From positions 186,001 through 250,000 of the forward strand of contig JAHBVJ010000001.1 of the NCBI GenBank assembly GCA_019637615.1: 64,000 bases of DNA, given 5' to 3'. The position numbers and the translations under genes were made by a program. The stretch comes from Anaerolineae bacterium. GTDB lineage: Bacteria; Chloroflexota; Anaerolineae; Aggregatilineales; UBA2796. Shown here one piece after another: positions 44,215 through 52,473 of the stretch (the first letter of the stretch is position 1; each line of letters opens with the position of its first letter). The notes beneath the pieces are model-generated. The model worked only from the letters and a program-made list of their open reading frames with translations. It had not been told where the DNA came from and searched no databases.

Positions 44215-47200
44215 TTACTTGCGGTTGATGGTCGGCAGCAGCCCCTTGCGCGAAGCATTCTCTTCGGCGGGGAAGTTCTGCGGATACTGATCATTGGCAG
44301 GGTGGTCAGTGAGCTGCGTGCCCTGCGTCTTCACATCGATGGGGGCGGCGTCCATCGGCAGCGCATTGGTGCTGTAGATGTCGTTGTTGCCGCTTGCCGT
44401 CGATGTCCACACGACAGTCGTGCCCTTGCAGTACCATGTCGGTGCGAAGTCGGTGCTGGCGTCACTCGTTACCTGACGCGTCTTCTGCGTCGAGAACTGG
44501 TACACGTAGATGCCGAGCTTGCCGTTGATCAACATCTGGTAAGCGATCAGGTCGCCATCTGCCGAGTACGCTTGGTTGCGAACGTCACCGCCCTCAACCG
44601 AGATTGGCTGGACGTTTTGACCGTCGGCATCCATGACGTACAGGCGGCTGGTGGTGTCGCTGCCACGCTGTGACCAGAAGGCGATGTGCTTGCCATCCGG
44701 CGAGTACTGCGGATCGTTGTCGGTGCCCAGACCGTCGCTCAATCGCTTTTCTTGCAGCGTGGTCAGGTCAAGTTCATAAAGCTGCCATTGCTCGTCGCGG
44801 CTGCTCTGGAAGACCAGTTTGCTGCCATCGGGCGAGTAGAAGGCGTTCAGGTCTTGCGCCGGATTGCTGGTCAGACGGCGTTCCGTGCCATTGGTGACAT
44901 TGAACTCGTACAGATCCCAGTTACCAGAGCGGATCGACTCGTACACGATCTTGGTGCCGTCTGGCGACCAGACCGGATCGATGTCGGTGGCGGAAGCATT
45001 GTTGGTCATACGCTGCAAGTTTTCGCCATCCGAACCAACCACGTAGATTTCCCAGTTGCCATCACGGTTGCTGGCGAAGGCTACCCACGCGCTGTCAGGC
45101 GAGCGAGCCGGCGCAACGTCAGAGATGTCCTTGCCAACGCCATTGGTGATGTCCACCTTGGCATCTGGCTTACCGGGGATTTCGCCCAAGCGGAAGACTT
45201 CCCAGTCGCCCGTCTGGATGGTGTGGTAGAGCAGCCAGTCGGGGCAGAAGCCAGCACCGGGGGTGATCGGCTTCCAATCCACAGGCTTATTCTCTTCGGG
45301 TTGGCAGTACTCTGGGTTCGGCGCGACGATCGGGAACCCATCCGAGTCGTAGGTCGTCTCACCGCAGCGGTACACAATTGGCGGGGTGGGCGTCGGTGTG
45401 GTGGTTTCGAGGCAGTCCGTCGAAACGGAGACACCCGTGCTGCCCGTGGTCAGCGTGAAGGTACCAACACCAACGTTTACTGTGATCGTGGTTGACTCAC
45501 CGGCGCGCAGTTGGAAGGTGCTCTGCTGCACGACGACGCCGTCCTGATTGCGGATTACGTACGTATCGGGCGCAGGCATATCGTTAGCGCTGGTGTTGCT
45601 GATGATGAAGTTGGCGATACCTTCGACGCATTGGCCTTGCGGAGCCAGCGCGATGTTCATCGGCGTGCTGGTCGGCGTCGGCGTATTGGTCGGTACTGGC
45701 GTGTTGGTGGGCGTGGGCGTTGGTTCACCGCAGTCCACAACCGACACGGGTTGCAGCGTCACGCCTGTTTCGATGACAAACAGCGTCACTTGACCCGTGG
45801 AGGGGCCATACGTGATCGTCGCCACATTGTCAGGCGGGGTCGCGCCGAGCTGGACGGTACCGGACTTGACGACCGTGCCAGCGCTATCTTGGATGGCATA
45901 GGTCATCGGTTGGGCTTGCGCACCACCGTTGTTGGTGATGGTGAATGTCACCACGTATTCCAAGCACTGACCACCGTAGGTCAAGCTGGGTTGCGGGGTG
46001 GATGTGCTGGTCGAAGTCGGCGTCGGCGTTGGTTCGCCGCAGTTCACGGAGTAGGCTTCGCCAACCGTAGCACCGGAGGTCAGGAACAACTTGACGTTGC
46101 CATACGATGGCGAGTAGTCAATCGTTGTGCTGCCGCCAGCCGCGAGTTGGAAGTTACCGCTCTTGAGTACCGTACCTGCCGCATCACGCACTTCGTAGCT
46201 GATCGCTTCGCTCATCGCGCCACCGTTATTGGTCACAGTGAAGCTAGATACGAAGTTCACGCACTGCCCGCCGTAGCTCAAGCTAGGCTGCGGGGTGGAC
46301 GTGCTGGTCGAGGTGGGCGTGGGCGTCGGTTCGCCGCAGTTCACGGAGTAGGCTTCACCAACTGTGGCACCGGAGGTCAGGAACAACTTGACGTTGCCAT
46401 ACGATGGCGAGTAGTCAATCGTTGTGCTGCCACCAGCCGCGAGTTGGAAGGTGCCGCTCTTGAGTACCGTACCTGCCGCATCGCGCACTTCGTAGCTGAT
46501 CGCTTCGCTCATCGCGCCACCCGTGTTGTTCACGGTGAAGCTGGACACGAAGTTCACGCACTGCCCGCCGTAGCTCAAGCTAGGTTGCGGGGTCGCCGTG
46601 TTGGTGGGCGTGTTGGTTGGTACTGGTGTATCGGTTGGCACCGGCGTATTCGTCGGCGTGGGCGTCGGTTCGCCGCAGTTCACCGAGAAGGCTTCCGTCA
46701 GCGCGCCACCGGAAGCGATGACGAGACTGATGTTGCCATATGACGGCGAGTAGTCGATAGTGATGCTCTCCCCAACACCGAGTTGGAACGAGCCACTCTT
46801 GAGTACATTCCCGCCAGCATCACGTACCGCATAGGTTGTCGCTTCGCTCATTGCGCCACCGTTATTGGTCACGGTGAAGCTAGATACGAAGTTCAGGCAC
46901 TGCCCGCCGTAGCTCAAGCTGGGCTGCGGGGTCGCGGTATTCGTGGGCGTGTTGGTCGGTGCAGGCGTATCCGTCGGCATTGGTGTGTCCGTCGGTGTGT
47001 TGGTTGGTGCGGGCGTATTGGACGGGACAACCGTCGATGTCGGCGTAACCGTCGGCGGACGCGGGCTGCAATTCGCCGTCGCGCTCAGTTGGTTGAACGG
47101 GCGTAGCGGTGTGACGTAATTGACCCTGACGACCGCGTAACCGGGCAGATCGAGATTGATCGGCAGGTTACCCTTGCTGAACCCGGACGAACTGATTGCG

Positions 47201-49065
47201 CCAGCCAGATCGACTGTGTAGGTACCATCCGAGAAGAACCCATCCGTTTGGAGCGAGATGGTGAAGCGCGCCTGACCATCATCACCACGGCTCAAGCAGA
47301 TCACACTGAGGCTCAACTGCGCATCGGGTGGCAGCGTGGGCGTAACTGTGTTGGTCGGCACGAGGGTTGGTGTATTGCTAGGCGTGTTCGTCGGACGCGG
47401 TGTATTCGTCGGACGTGGCGTGTTTGTCGGCGCGACAGTTGGCGTCGGGCGCGTGCAAGTGACCGAGGACACCTGTGTTCCGGCGGGATTACCGTCGGTG
47501 TTCGGTGCTTCGATCCGCGCTGTGTAGGTGCCAATGTCGGGGTCTTCCGGCATATAGTTCACGGTGATCGAGGCACCAGCCGCTAACCGGTAGCTGCTGC
47601 GCTGGACGCGTGAACCATTAAAGTACAGGCTGTAGTTGCGCGATTGAGCCATGTCGGCGTTGGGGCCGCTGGCTGTGTTGGTGATAATGAACGTCACCGA
47701 GCCATCAAGGTTGCACTGACCAGAAACGGCGATGTTCGAGCAGTCAACACGACCTTCACCGCAAGTGAGCGGTGTGCGCGTGAATGTCGCGGTTCTGGTT
47801 GGGCGTGGTGTATTGGTTTCCGACGGTGTGAACGTCAGCGATGGCGTCAGCGTTTCCGACGGCGTCAGTGTGGTAGACGGCGTCAAGGTCGGAATCGTCG
47901 GCGTAATGGTGCTCGTCGGGCGCGGTGTATTGGATGGACGTGGCGTATTCGTCACACTTGGCGTGTTGGTGGGCACCGTTGGCGACGGCGTAAAGGTCTC
48001 GGTTGGCGTGTTGCTTGGCCCCGGTGTAAAGGTATAGGTGGCCGTGTTGGTAATCGTGGGCAGCGGCGTGAAAGTGTACGTCGGTGTCTGCGTCGGGATA
48101 CATTCGCCCGTCGCGGAGGCCACCACGTTTTGCAGCGCGGCGGTGTTATACGTTACCTGAACACTAGCGGTGCCGCTGAGGCTAAGACCCATAGACTGAC
48201 CAGCCCCCAGCGTAATCCCCGTGTCGCGGTTGTTCGCTGGATTAAGCGGATCGTTGACGACTAGGCGTCCCGCTTCGGTCATCGCTTGACCAATGTTCGT
48301 GATCGTGAAGGTCGCTGAACCGTCGATGTTACATGTCACCGAAATCTGGATGATCGGCTCATTGCCTTCTGCGAACGGCCTACTAATATCTTCGGTCGCT
48401 TCAGCCGTCGGCTCCTCAGTCGCCAGTGTTTCTGTTGCCGTTGCTTCCAGAGTCGGCTCTTCCGTCGTCACAACTTCGGGTGTTGTCTCGGTCACTTCAG
48501 CCGTGGGGGCTTCGGTGGCTGCTACCTCTGTCGGCACTTCGGTCGGCGCAACTTCCGTTGCTGCGACTTCGGTGGGTGGCACTTCGGTTGCTGCGACTTC
48601 AGTCGGTGGTACCTCAGTTGGCGGCACTTCCGTCGGCGGCACCTCGGTTGGTACCTCAGTTGGCGCTGAACTTACCACTTCGGTCGGTGGCACTGCTGTG
48701 GGCGGTACCTCTGTGGGAGGAACAGCGGTTGGTGGTACTTCAGTCGGTGGCACCTCCGTGGGCGGTACCGCAGTCGGCGGGACTTCGGTAGGAGGAACCG
48801 CAGTTGGTGGGACTGCCGTCGGTGGAACTGCCGTCGGCGGCGGTGGTTTTGGCACATCCGTTGGTGGCGGCGGCGGAACGTCAGTCGGCGGTGGTGGAGG
48901 AACATCCGTGGGAGGTGGAGGGTTATTTTGCGCTACTTCGGGCGTTGGCGTATCGACGCCAGTCCCGAATAAGCGGCCCCCGTTCCCCGCGATGATCACA
49001 CCAATGGCTAGGATGAGGACGACCACCCCAGCAATGATGGCAAGTCGTTGGTTCCTTGAGTTCAT
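44215..49065 (-). CDS. Giant surface protein: repeats plus TolB propeller
   Basis: A 1616-residue envelope protein. The N-terminus has one membrane helix (about 9-29), followed by Pro/Thr/Val-rich PTEVPPTAVPP repeats (about 45-190), an acidic Thr/Glu stretch, then eight beta-sandwich modules of about 85-90 residues joined by Thr/Pro/Asn linkers (roughly 235-1230). A TolB-like beta-propeller with six or more SPDG repeats forms the C-terminus (about 1270-1605). Modules 5 and 6 are near-identical, in a 99-residue tandem repeat. The ATG at 49065 follows GGAG. Its likely role is surface display, adhesion or sensing of a carbohydrate or cell-wall ligand; no enzymatic motif is seen. The gene stands alone between a terminator and the third sigma operon. 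Confidence 0.87.
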   Translation of the reverse strand: MNSRNQRLAIIAGVVVLILAIGVIIAGNGGRLFGTGVDTPTPEVAQNNPPPPTDVPPPPPTDVPPPPPTDVPKPPPPTAVPPTAVPPTAVPPTEVPPTAVPPTEVPPTEVPPTAVPPTEVPPTAVPPTEVVSSAPTEVPTEVPPTEVPPTEVPPTEVAATEVPPTEVAATEVAPTEVPTEVAATEAPTAEVTETTPEVVTTEEPTLEATATETLATEEPTAEATEDISRPFAEGNEPIIQISVTCNIDGSATFTITNIGQAMTEAGRLVVNDPLNPANNRDTGITLGAGQSMGLSLSGTASVQVTYNTAALQNVVASATGECIPTQTPTYTFTPLPTITNTATYTFTPGPSNTPTETFTPSPTVPTNTPSVTNTPRPSNTPRPTSTITPTIPTLTPSTTLTPSETLTPSLTFTPSETNTPRPTRTATFTRTPLTCGEGRVDCSNIAVSGQCNLDGSVTFIITNTASGPNADMAQSRNYSLYFNGSRVQRSSYRLAAGASITVNYMPEDPDIGTYTARIEAPNTDGNPAGTQVSSVTCTRPTPTVAPTNTPRPTNTPRPTNTPSNTPTLVPTNTVTPTLPPDAQLSLSVICLSRGDDGQARFTISLQTDGFFSDGTYTVDLAGAISSSGFSKGNLPINLDLPGYAVVRVNYVTPLRPFNQLSATANCSPRPPTVTPTSTVVPSNTPAPTNTPTDTPMPTDTPAPTNTPTNTATPQPSLSYGGQCLNFVSSFTVTNNGGAMSEATTYAVRDAGGNVLKSGSFQLGVGESITIDYSPSYGNISLVIASGGALTEAFSVNCGEPTPTPTNTPVPTDTPVPTNTPTNTATPQPSLSYGGQCVNFVSSFTVNNTGGAMSEAISYEVRDAAGTVLKSGTFQLAAGGSTTIDYSPSYGNVKLFLTSGATVGEAYSVNCGEPTPTPTSTSTSTPQPSLSYGGQCVNFVSSFTVTNNGGAMSEAISYEVRDAAGTVLKSGNFQLAAGGSTTIDYSPSYGNVKLFLTSGATVGEAYSVNCGEPTPTPTSTSTSTPQPSLTYGGQCLEYVVTFTITNNGGAQAQPMTYAIQDSAGTVVKSGTVQLGATPPDNVATITYGPSTGQVTLFVIETGVTLQPVSVVDCGEPTPTPTNTPVPTNTPTPTSTPMNIALAPQGQCVEGIANFIISNTSANDMPAPDTYVIRNQDGVVVQQSTFQLRAGESTTITVNVGVGTFTLTTGSTGVSVSTDCLETTTPTPTPPIVYRCGETTYDSDGFPIVAPNPEYCQPEENKPVDWKPITPGAGFCPDWLLYHTIQTGDWEVFRLGEIPGKPDAKVDITNGVGKDISDVAPARSPDSAWVAFASNRDGNWEIYVVGSDGENLQRMTNNASATDIDPVWSPDGTKIVYESIRSGNWDLYEFNVTNGTERRLTSNPAQDLNAFYSPDGSKLVFQSSRDEQWQLYELDLTTLQEKRLSDGLGTDNDPQYSPDGKHIAFWSQRGSDTTSRLYVMDADGQNVQPISVEGGDVRNQAYSADGDLIAYQMLINGKLGIYVYQFSTQKTRQVTSDASTDFAPTWYCKGTTVVWTSTASGNNDIYSTNALPMDAAPIDVKTQGTQLTDHPANDQYPQNFPAEENASRKGLLPTINRK
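45991..46584 (-). repeat. Two 297-bp near-identical repeats in giant gene
   Basis: Successive blocks begin at 45991, 46288 and 46585, exactly 297 bp (99 codons) apart. The two complete units encode modules differing at only a few residues, so the duplication looks recent. The flanking modules are more divergent. Confidence 0.8.
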
Positions 49066-49356
49066 ACACCTGCTCCTCTACGTTGCCAAGAATGTTTAGT
49101 TTGTCGTGGGGCTATTGGCGGTAGCCGTCATATTTACTTTTGTCGCCAAAAGTGAAAAAAAAGGGGCGCGTAGATTTACAAAATTTTGCGCTGGCCTTAT
49201 TCTAAATCGAGAATATGTAGGTTCTTGTCAAGCCCTCCATAACAATGTGATAACAGGTTAAGTATAGAAAGGCGCATTTAACGCCATATGGTGCGGAAAA
49301 CAGGCTATAACCGTTTTCCAACCTTCCCAGTTATAGTGGCTGTACGCTGTGCCGCC
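49066..49356. other. Leader region of giant surface-protein gene
   Basis: No gene. It contains an 18-base near-palindrome at 49136-49153 (ACTTTTG-tcgc-CAAAAGT), placed about 70 bases before the giant gene start, and an A/T-rich run. TTGACA occurs further upstream on the minus strand but without a good -10 at the normal distance. Confidence 0.4.
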
Positions 49357-49824
49357 TCATTTACGCTCTCGCCACCAGAAATAAACACCTAACCCAACTA
49401 GCACGATCACGAAGACCGAAATTACCGCTAAGGCAACTGCTGTCGGGGAACCAAGCGCAGTTCCTACGGTGGTCGGCGTTCCGCCTTGGCTGCCCAGCAA
49501 CACGGCGATCCCGACGAGAACCAGCACAGCAGCGGCAGCCAACACAGATCGATAGCGTCGGCTGAACAGACCAGTATTGCGTAGCGGGCGCGTATGAGAC
49601 TGTGCTTCAAATTCACTGCTCAGGCGCTGCGTCAGACGAGCACGGAATTCGTCGCTTGGCTGTGAGGAAGCTGACAATTGCTGCAAACCACGCACAATCG
49701 GTTCCAAGGGTTGGGCAGACGCCGACGCTTTGATCGAGCGCCCCGCTAAAAGTGCGTCAGTCAGATTCGCCATTTCATTATCCAATTCGGGATTCTCAGA
49801 ATCGTTCATCATCGAAATTGCCAT
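49357..49824 (-). CDS. Two-helix membrane protein, possible anti-sigma
   Basis: A 155-residue protein. A cytosolic segment of about 90 residues with DNEMANLTDALLAG and SSQPSDEFRARLTQRLSSEFEAQ precedes two membrane helices (about 92-110 and 128-150) and a short basic end. It starts 8 bp after the stop of the third ECF sigma gene, the usual place for its regulator. Short two-helix anti-sigma-like proteins of this sort are common in this phylum; function is inferred. No zinc motif is present. It could alternatively be a small envelope protein of the sigma operon. Confidence 0.7.
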   Translation of the reverse strand: MAISMMNDSENPELDNEMANLTDALLAGRSIKASASAQPLEPIVRGLQQLSASSQPSDEFRARLTQRLSSEFEAQSHTRPLRNTGLFSRRYRSVLAAAAVLVLVGIAVLLGSQGGTPTTVGTALGSPTAVALAVISVFVIVLVGLGVYFWWRERK

Positions 49825-49832
49825 ACATTCCG

Positions 49833-50384
49833 TTAATACTCACCGATTTCGCTGCGAACCGCTTGCAGTGCCCGTCTGAACAAGGATTTTACCGCTTCCA
49901 TCGTCTGATGTCGTCGCTCTGCGATCTCTTGGAAACTTAGTTGCTCCACGAAGCGCAGCGTCAGCACTTCCTGATAATGCTCAGGGATCTTATTCAGCGC
50001 TGCCTGTAACTGCGCTTGCAAATCGACTTTGTCCTGTTCGCTGGTCGCGGTACGTGCCTTGCGATCCACATCCTCCAACGTTACCTGTTCATCGACCTTA
50101 TTGACCGTGCGATACTGTTTGCGGTAGTAGTCAGCAATTTGACGGTTAACGATGGTATACAGCCATGTATTAAATTGCGCCCGCAGCTCAAAGTTCGGCA
50201 GCGACCGAACCACAGCGATGAAGATGTCTTGCACCACATCTTCGACATCAGTCTGTGGTACACGCGTCTTCACCCGATTATAAACCTTGTTCAAATACCG
50301 ATTGTAAAGGATCAGGAAGGCTTCGCGGTCTCCTTGTTGAGCTTGCCTTGCCAGACTCTCATCGGCATTGGTGGCAGAATTCAT
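49833..50384 (-). CDS. ECF RNA polymerase sigma factor (third)
   Basis: A 183-residue ECF sigma factor. Region 2 shows ILYNRYLNKVYNRVKTRV and DVEDVVQDIFIAVVRSLPNF; region 4 shows IPEHYQEVLTLRFVEQLSFQEIAERRHQTMEAVKSLFRRA. The longer frame beginning at 50555 has 57 extra codons without sigma homology; the ATG at 50384 follows AGGA and starts the family sequence. It is read from the minus strand and is divergent from the first cyclase gene. The adjacent two-helix protein is the likely anti-sigma. No promoter of the 15325/18548 type is seen upstream. Confidence 0.92.
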   Translation of the reverse strand: MNSATNADESLARQAQQGDREAFLILYNRYLNKVYNRVKTRVPQTDVEDVVQDIFIAVVRSLPNFELRAQFNTWLYTIVNRQIADYYRKQYRTVNKVDEQVTLEDVDRKARTATSEQDKVDLQAQLQAALNKIPEHYQEVLTLRFVEQLSFQEIAERRHQTMEAVKSLFRRALQAVRSEIGEY

Positions 50385-50573
50385 CAGAACGTTTTCCTTT
50401 AAGTCGTCAGTTCGAGGCGAAAAGGACTGCAATAGTGTAAATATTAACGATACGCCCAGAAATCCGTAGCCTTCTAGCGCTGAGGATATACACAGTATAG
50501 CCCAGACTCTGGGGGTTGCTAACGGAAATTTGAACTGATTAGGGCTACTCCACAATACGTCTTCGGATAATGT

Positions 50574-50601
50574 TTGCCTGCCCGCACTGGAAAGCTATAA
50601 T
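50574..50601 (+). promoter_or_regulatory. Promoter before first cyclase gene
   Basis: TTGCCT (50574-50579) and TATAAT (50596-50601) with a 16-base spacer, placing the start site about 30 bases before the ATG at 50635. The match is good at -10 and partial at -35. Confidence 0.5.
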
Positions 50602-50634
50602 GTACAATGTGGGATATCAAGCGAGCGACCCTGA

Positions 50635-52404
50635 ATGACAGAAACAGCCCAAATTCAGCTACCAGCAACCGTCAACGAAGTTCGGCGGCTGCGCAAACTG
50701 ATCATCGAGTTGGAAGGCAAATTCCGCGAACAGCGTGCCATGCTCTCACGGCAAGGCATGAGCTTGCCTCCCGGCACGTTGACGACCTTGCAGCAAGTCC
50801 GCGAAGGTCTCGATGACCTGATGCGCGTCTTGGAAGAGCGCCACACCGAGCTTCAGCAGCTACGCGCCGTCGGGCGGACGACAGAACTGATTAACTCCAC
50901 GCTCAGTCTAGATGACGTGCTGAACGACGTTATGGATACCGTGATCAGCCTGACGCGTGCTGAACGTGGTTACTTGATGCTGCGCGATGCCAAGACAGGC
51001 GAGATGGAATTCCGCGTCGCACGCAACATCGACCAGCGGGCACTTTCGACGGAAGAACTCACCGTCAGCCGCACCGTAGTCGAAGAAGTCGCCAGTACCG
51101 GACGCCCTGTCTTGACGGTCAATGCTGGCAACGACCCACGTTTTGCCAGCCAGAACAGTATCATCGGCTATGCGCTGCGCAGCATTCTCGCCGTTCCGAT
51201 GATCCTCAAGGGACATGTGACGGGCGTGATTTATACCGATAACCGAGTCAAGCAAGGCGTTTTTGGGGAGAAGGAAAGCCAACTACTCCTCGCCTTCTCT
51301 AATCAAGCGGCAGTAGCTATCGAGAATGCGCGGCTGTTCGAAGAATTGCGCGCGACACTCGCGGAAATTACCGGACTGCGCGACTTGATCGCCAACGTCT
51401 TCGCGTCGATTGCCAGCGGTGTCATCACGACCGATACCAGCGACCGCATCACCACGCTCAATGATGCTGCCTATCGCATCTTGGAGATGACCGAACAGTG
51501 CGTGGGGCAAATCGTGTGGGAAGTACTGCCGTTGCCAACCGATGTCATTTCGCCCAAAGTGCAAGATGTCCGCAAGACGAGCACCCACGAAGCGCTTGAG
51601 ATCGAGCAGACGATTGGTCAGCGCGGTCTTGCCAACCTGAACCTGAAATTTAGCCCGTTGCGAGCAGGCACCCAGACCACCGAAGGCGTCGCCATCGTGG
51701 TCGATGATCTGACCGAGATCAAACAGCGAGAAGCCCAATTGAACGTGGTGCGTCGCTATCTAACGCCCGCTATGGTCGATAACATCGAGAGCATCGACAA
51801 ACTTGGCTTGGGTGGCGAACGCCGCAATGTGACCGTGATCTTCATCGATGTGCGCGGGTTTCACACCTTTCCCGCTGGTCTGCGCCCGCAAGATTTCATG
51901 ACCGTGCTCAATACCTACTTGACGATTGCGGCAGACTCGGTGACGCAGCAAAATGGCATCATCGATAAGTATAATGCCAACGAAGTCATGGGTTTGTTCA
52001 ACACACAGTTGAATCCGGATGACGAACACGCGTGGAGAGCTATCTTAGCCGCCTTGGATATTGCCGATGAATACCGCAAGCTGTACCACCTGACAGGCGA
52101 ACCGGAAGGTATCGACTACTTTCGCATCGGGATCAACACGGGCGATGCTACGCTTGGCAACGTAGGCAGCGAGACCCGCCGCGAATTCACGGCGATTGGC
52201 GACAACGTGAATGTCAGCCACCGGTTGCTAGAAAACGCGCGCCCCGGCGAGATCGTGATCAGCGAAGACACCGCGATCCATTGTTGGAAGCAGCTTCAAG
52301 AGCCACAAAATCGCATTTTGATCCAGCCGCGCGAAGAGCTGAAAGTGAAGGGTAAGACTAATCTCGTGCCGATCTATCGTATCTATCGGCCTACCATCAT
52401 GTGA
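50635..52404 (+). CDS. GAF-PAS class III cyclase, degenerate metal site
   Basis: A 589-residue cytosolic signalling protein: a short N-terminal coil, GAF (about 90-240), PAS-type segment (about 250-365), and a class III nucleotidyl-cyclase domain (about 370-585). Catalytic positions: first metal Asp405 (FIDVRGF) is present; Lys445 is present; the second metal Asp is replaced by Asn449 (KYNANEVMG instead of KY-M-GD); Thr519, Asn526 and Arg530 (NVNVSHR) are kept. It therefore retains the substrate and transition-state side but not the full metal side, like the C2 half of mammalian adenylyl cyclase. The ATG has a weak ribosome site. The next gene, its paralogue, has the opposite pattern. Confidence 0.9.
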   Translation: MTETAQIQLPATVNEVRRLRKLIIELEGKFREQRAMLSRQGMSLPPGTLTTLQQVREGLDDLMRVLEERHTELQQLRAVGRTTELINSTLSLDDVLNDVMDTVISLTRAERGYLMLRDAKTGEMEFRVARNIDQRALSTEELTVSRTVVEEVASTGRPVLTVNAGNDPRFASQNSIIGYALRSILAVPMILKGHVTGVIYTDNRVKQGVFGEKESQLLLAFSNQAAVAIENARLFEELRATLAEITGLRDLIANVFASIASGVITTDTSDRITTLNDAAYRILEMTEQCVGQIVWEVLPLPTDVISPKVQDVRKTSTHEALEIEQTIGQRGLANLNLKFSPLRAGTQTTEGVAIVVDDLTEIKQREAQLNVVRRYLTPAMVDNIESIDKLGLGGERRNVTVIFIDVRGFHTFPAGLRPQDFMTVLNTYLTIAADSVTQQNGIIDKYNANEVMGLFNTQLNPDDEHAWRAILAALDIADEYRKLYHLTGEPEGIDYFRIGINTGDATLGNVGSETRREFTAIGDNVNVSHRLLENARPGEIVISEDTAIHCWKQLQEPQNRILIQPREELKVKGKTNLVPIYRIYRPTIM

Positions 52405-52473
52405 GTAGCCAGTCGGGCGGGTCAAGAGCAAAAATGACCCGCCGTTTTATCTCTAACGATCACGGTGAGTACA

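Noticed and set aside
45991..46584. CRISPR-like repeated DNA
   Set aside because: Repeat units are 297 bp and in frame within a protein; no short repeat-spacer pattern is present anywhere in the window.
45511..46743. 410-codon plus-strand frame
   Set aside because: It lies antisense to the beta-modules of the giant gene, and its repeats echo the tandem units there.
48293..49099. Long plus-strand frame across the repeat region
   Set aside because: It is antisense to the PTEVPP repeats of the giant gene and reads as Ser/Val/Gly/Thr repeats, a mirror of low-complexity coding sequence.
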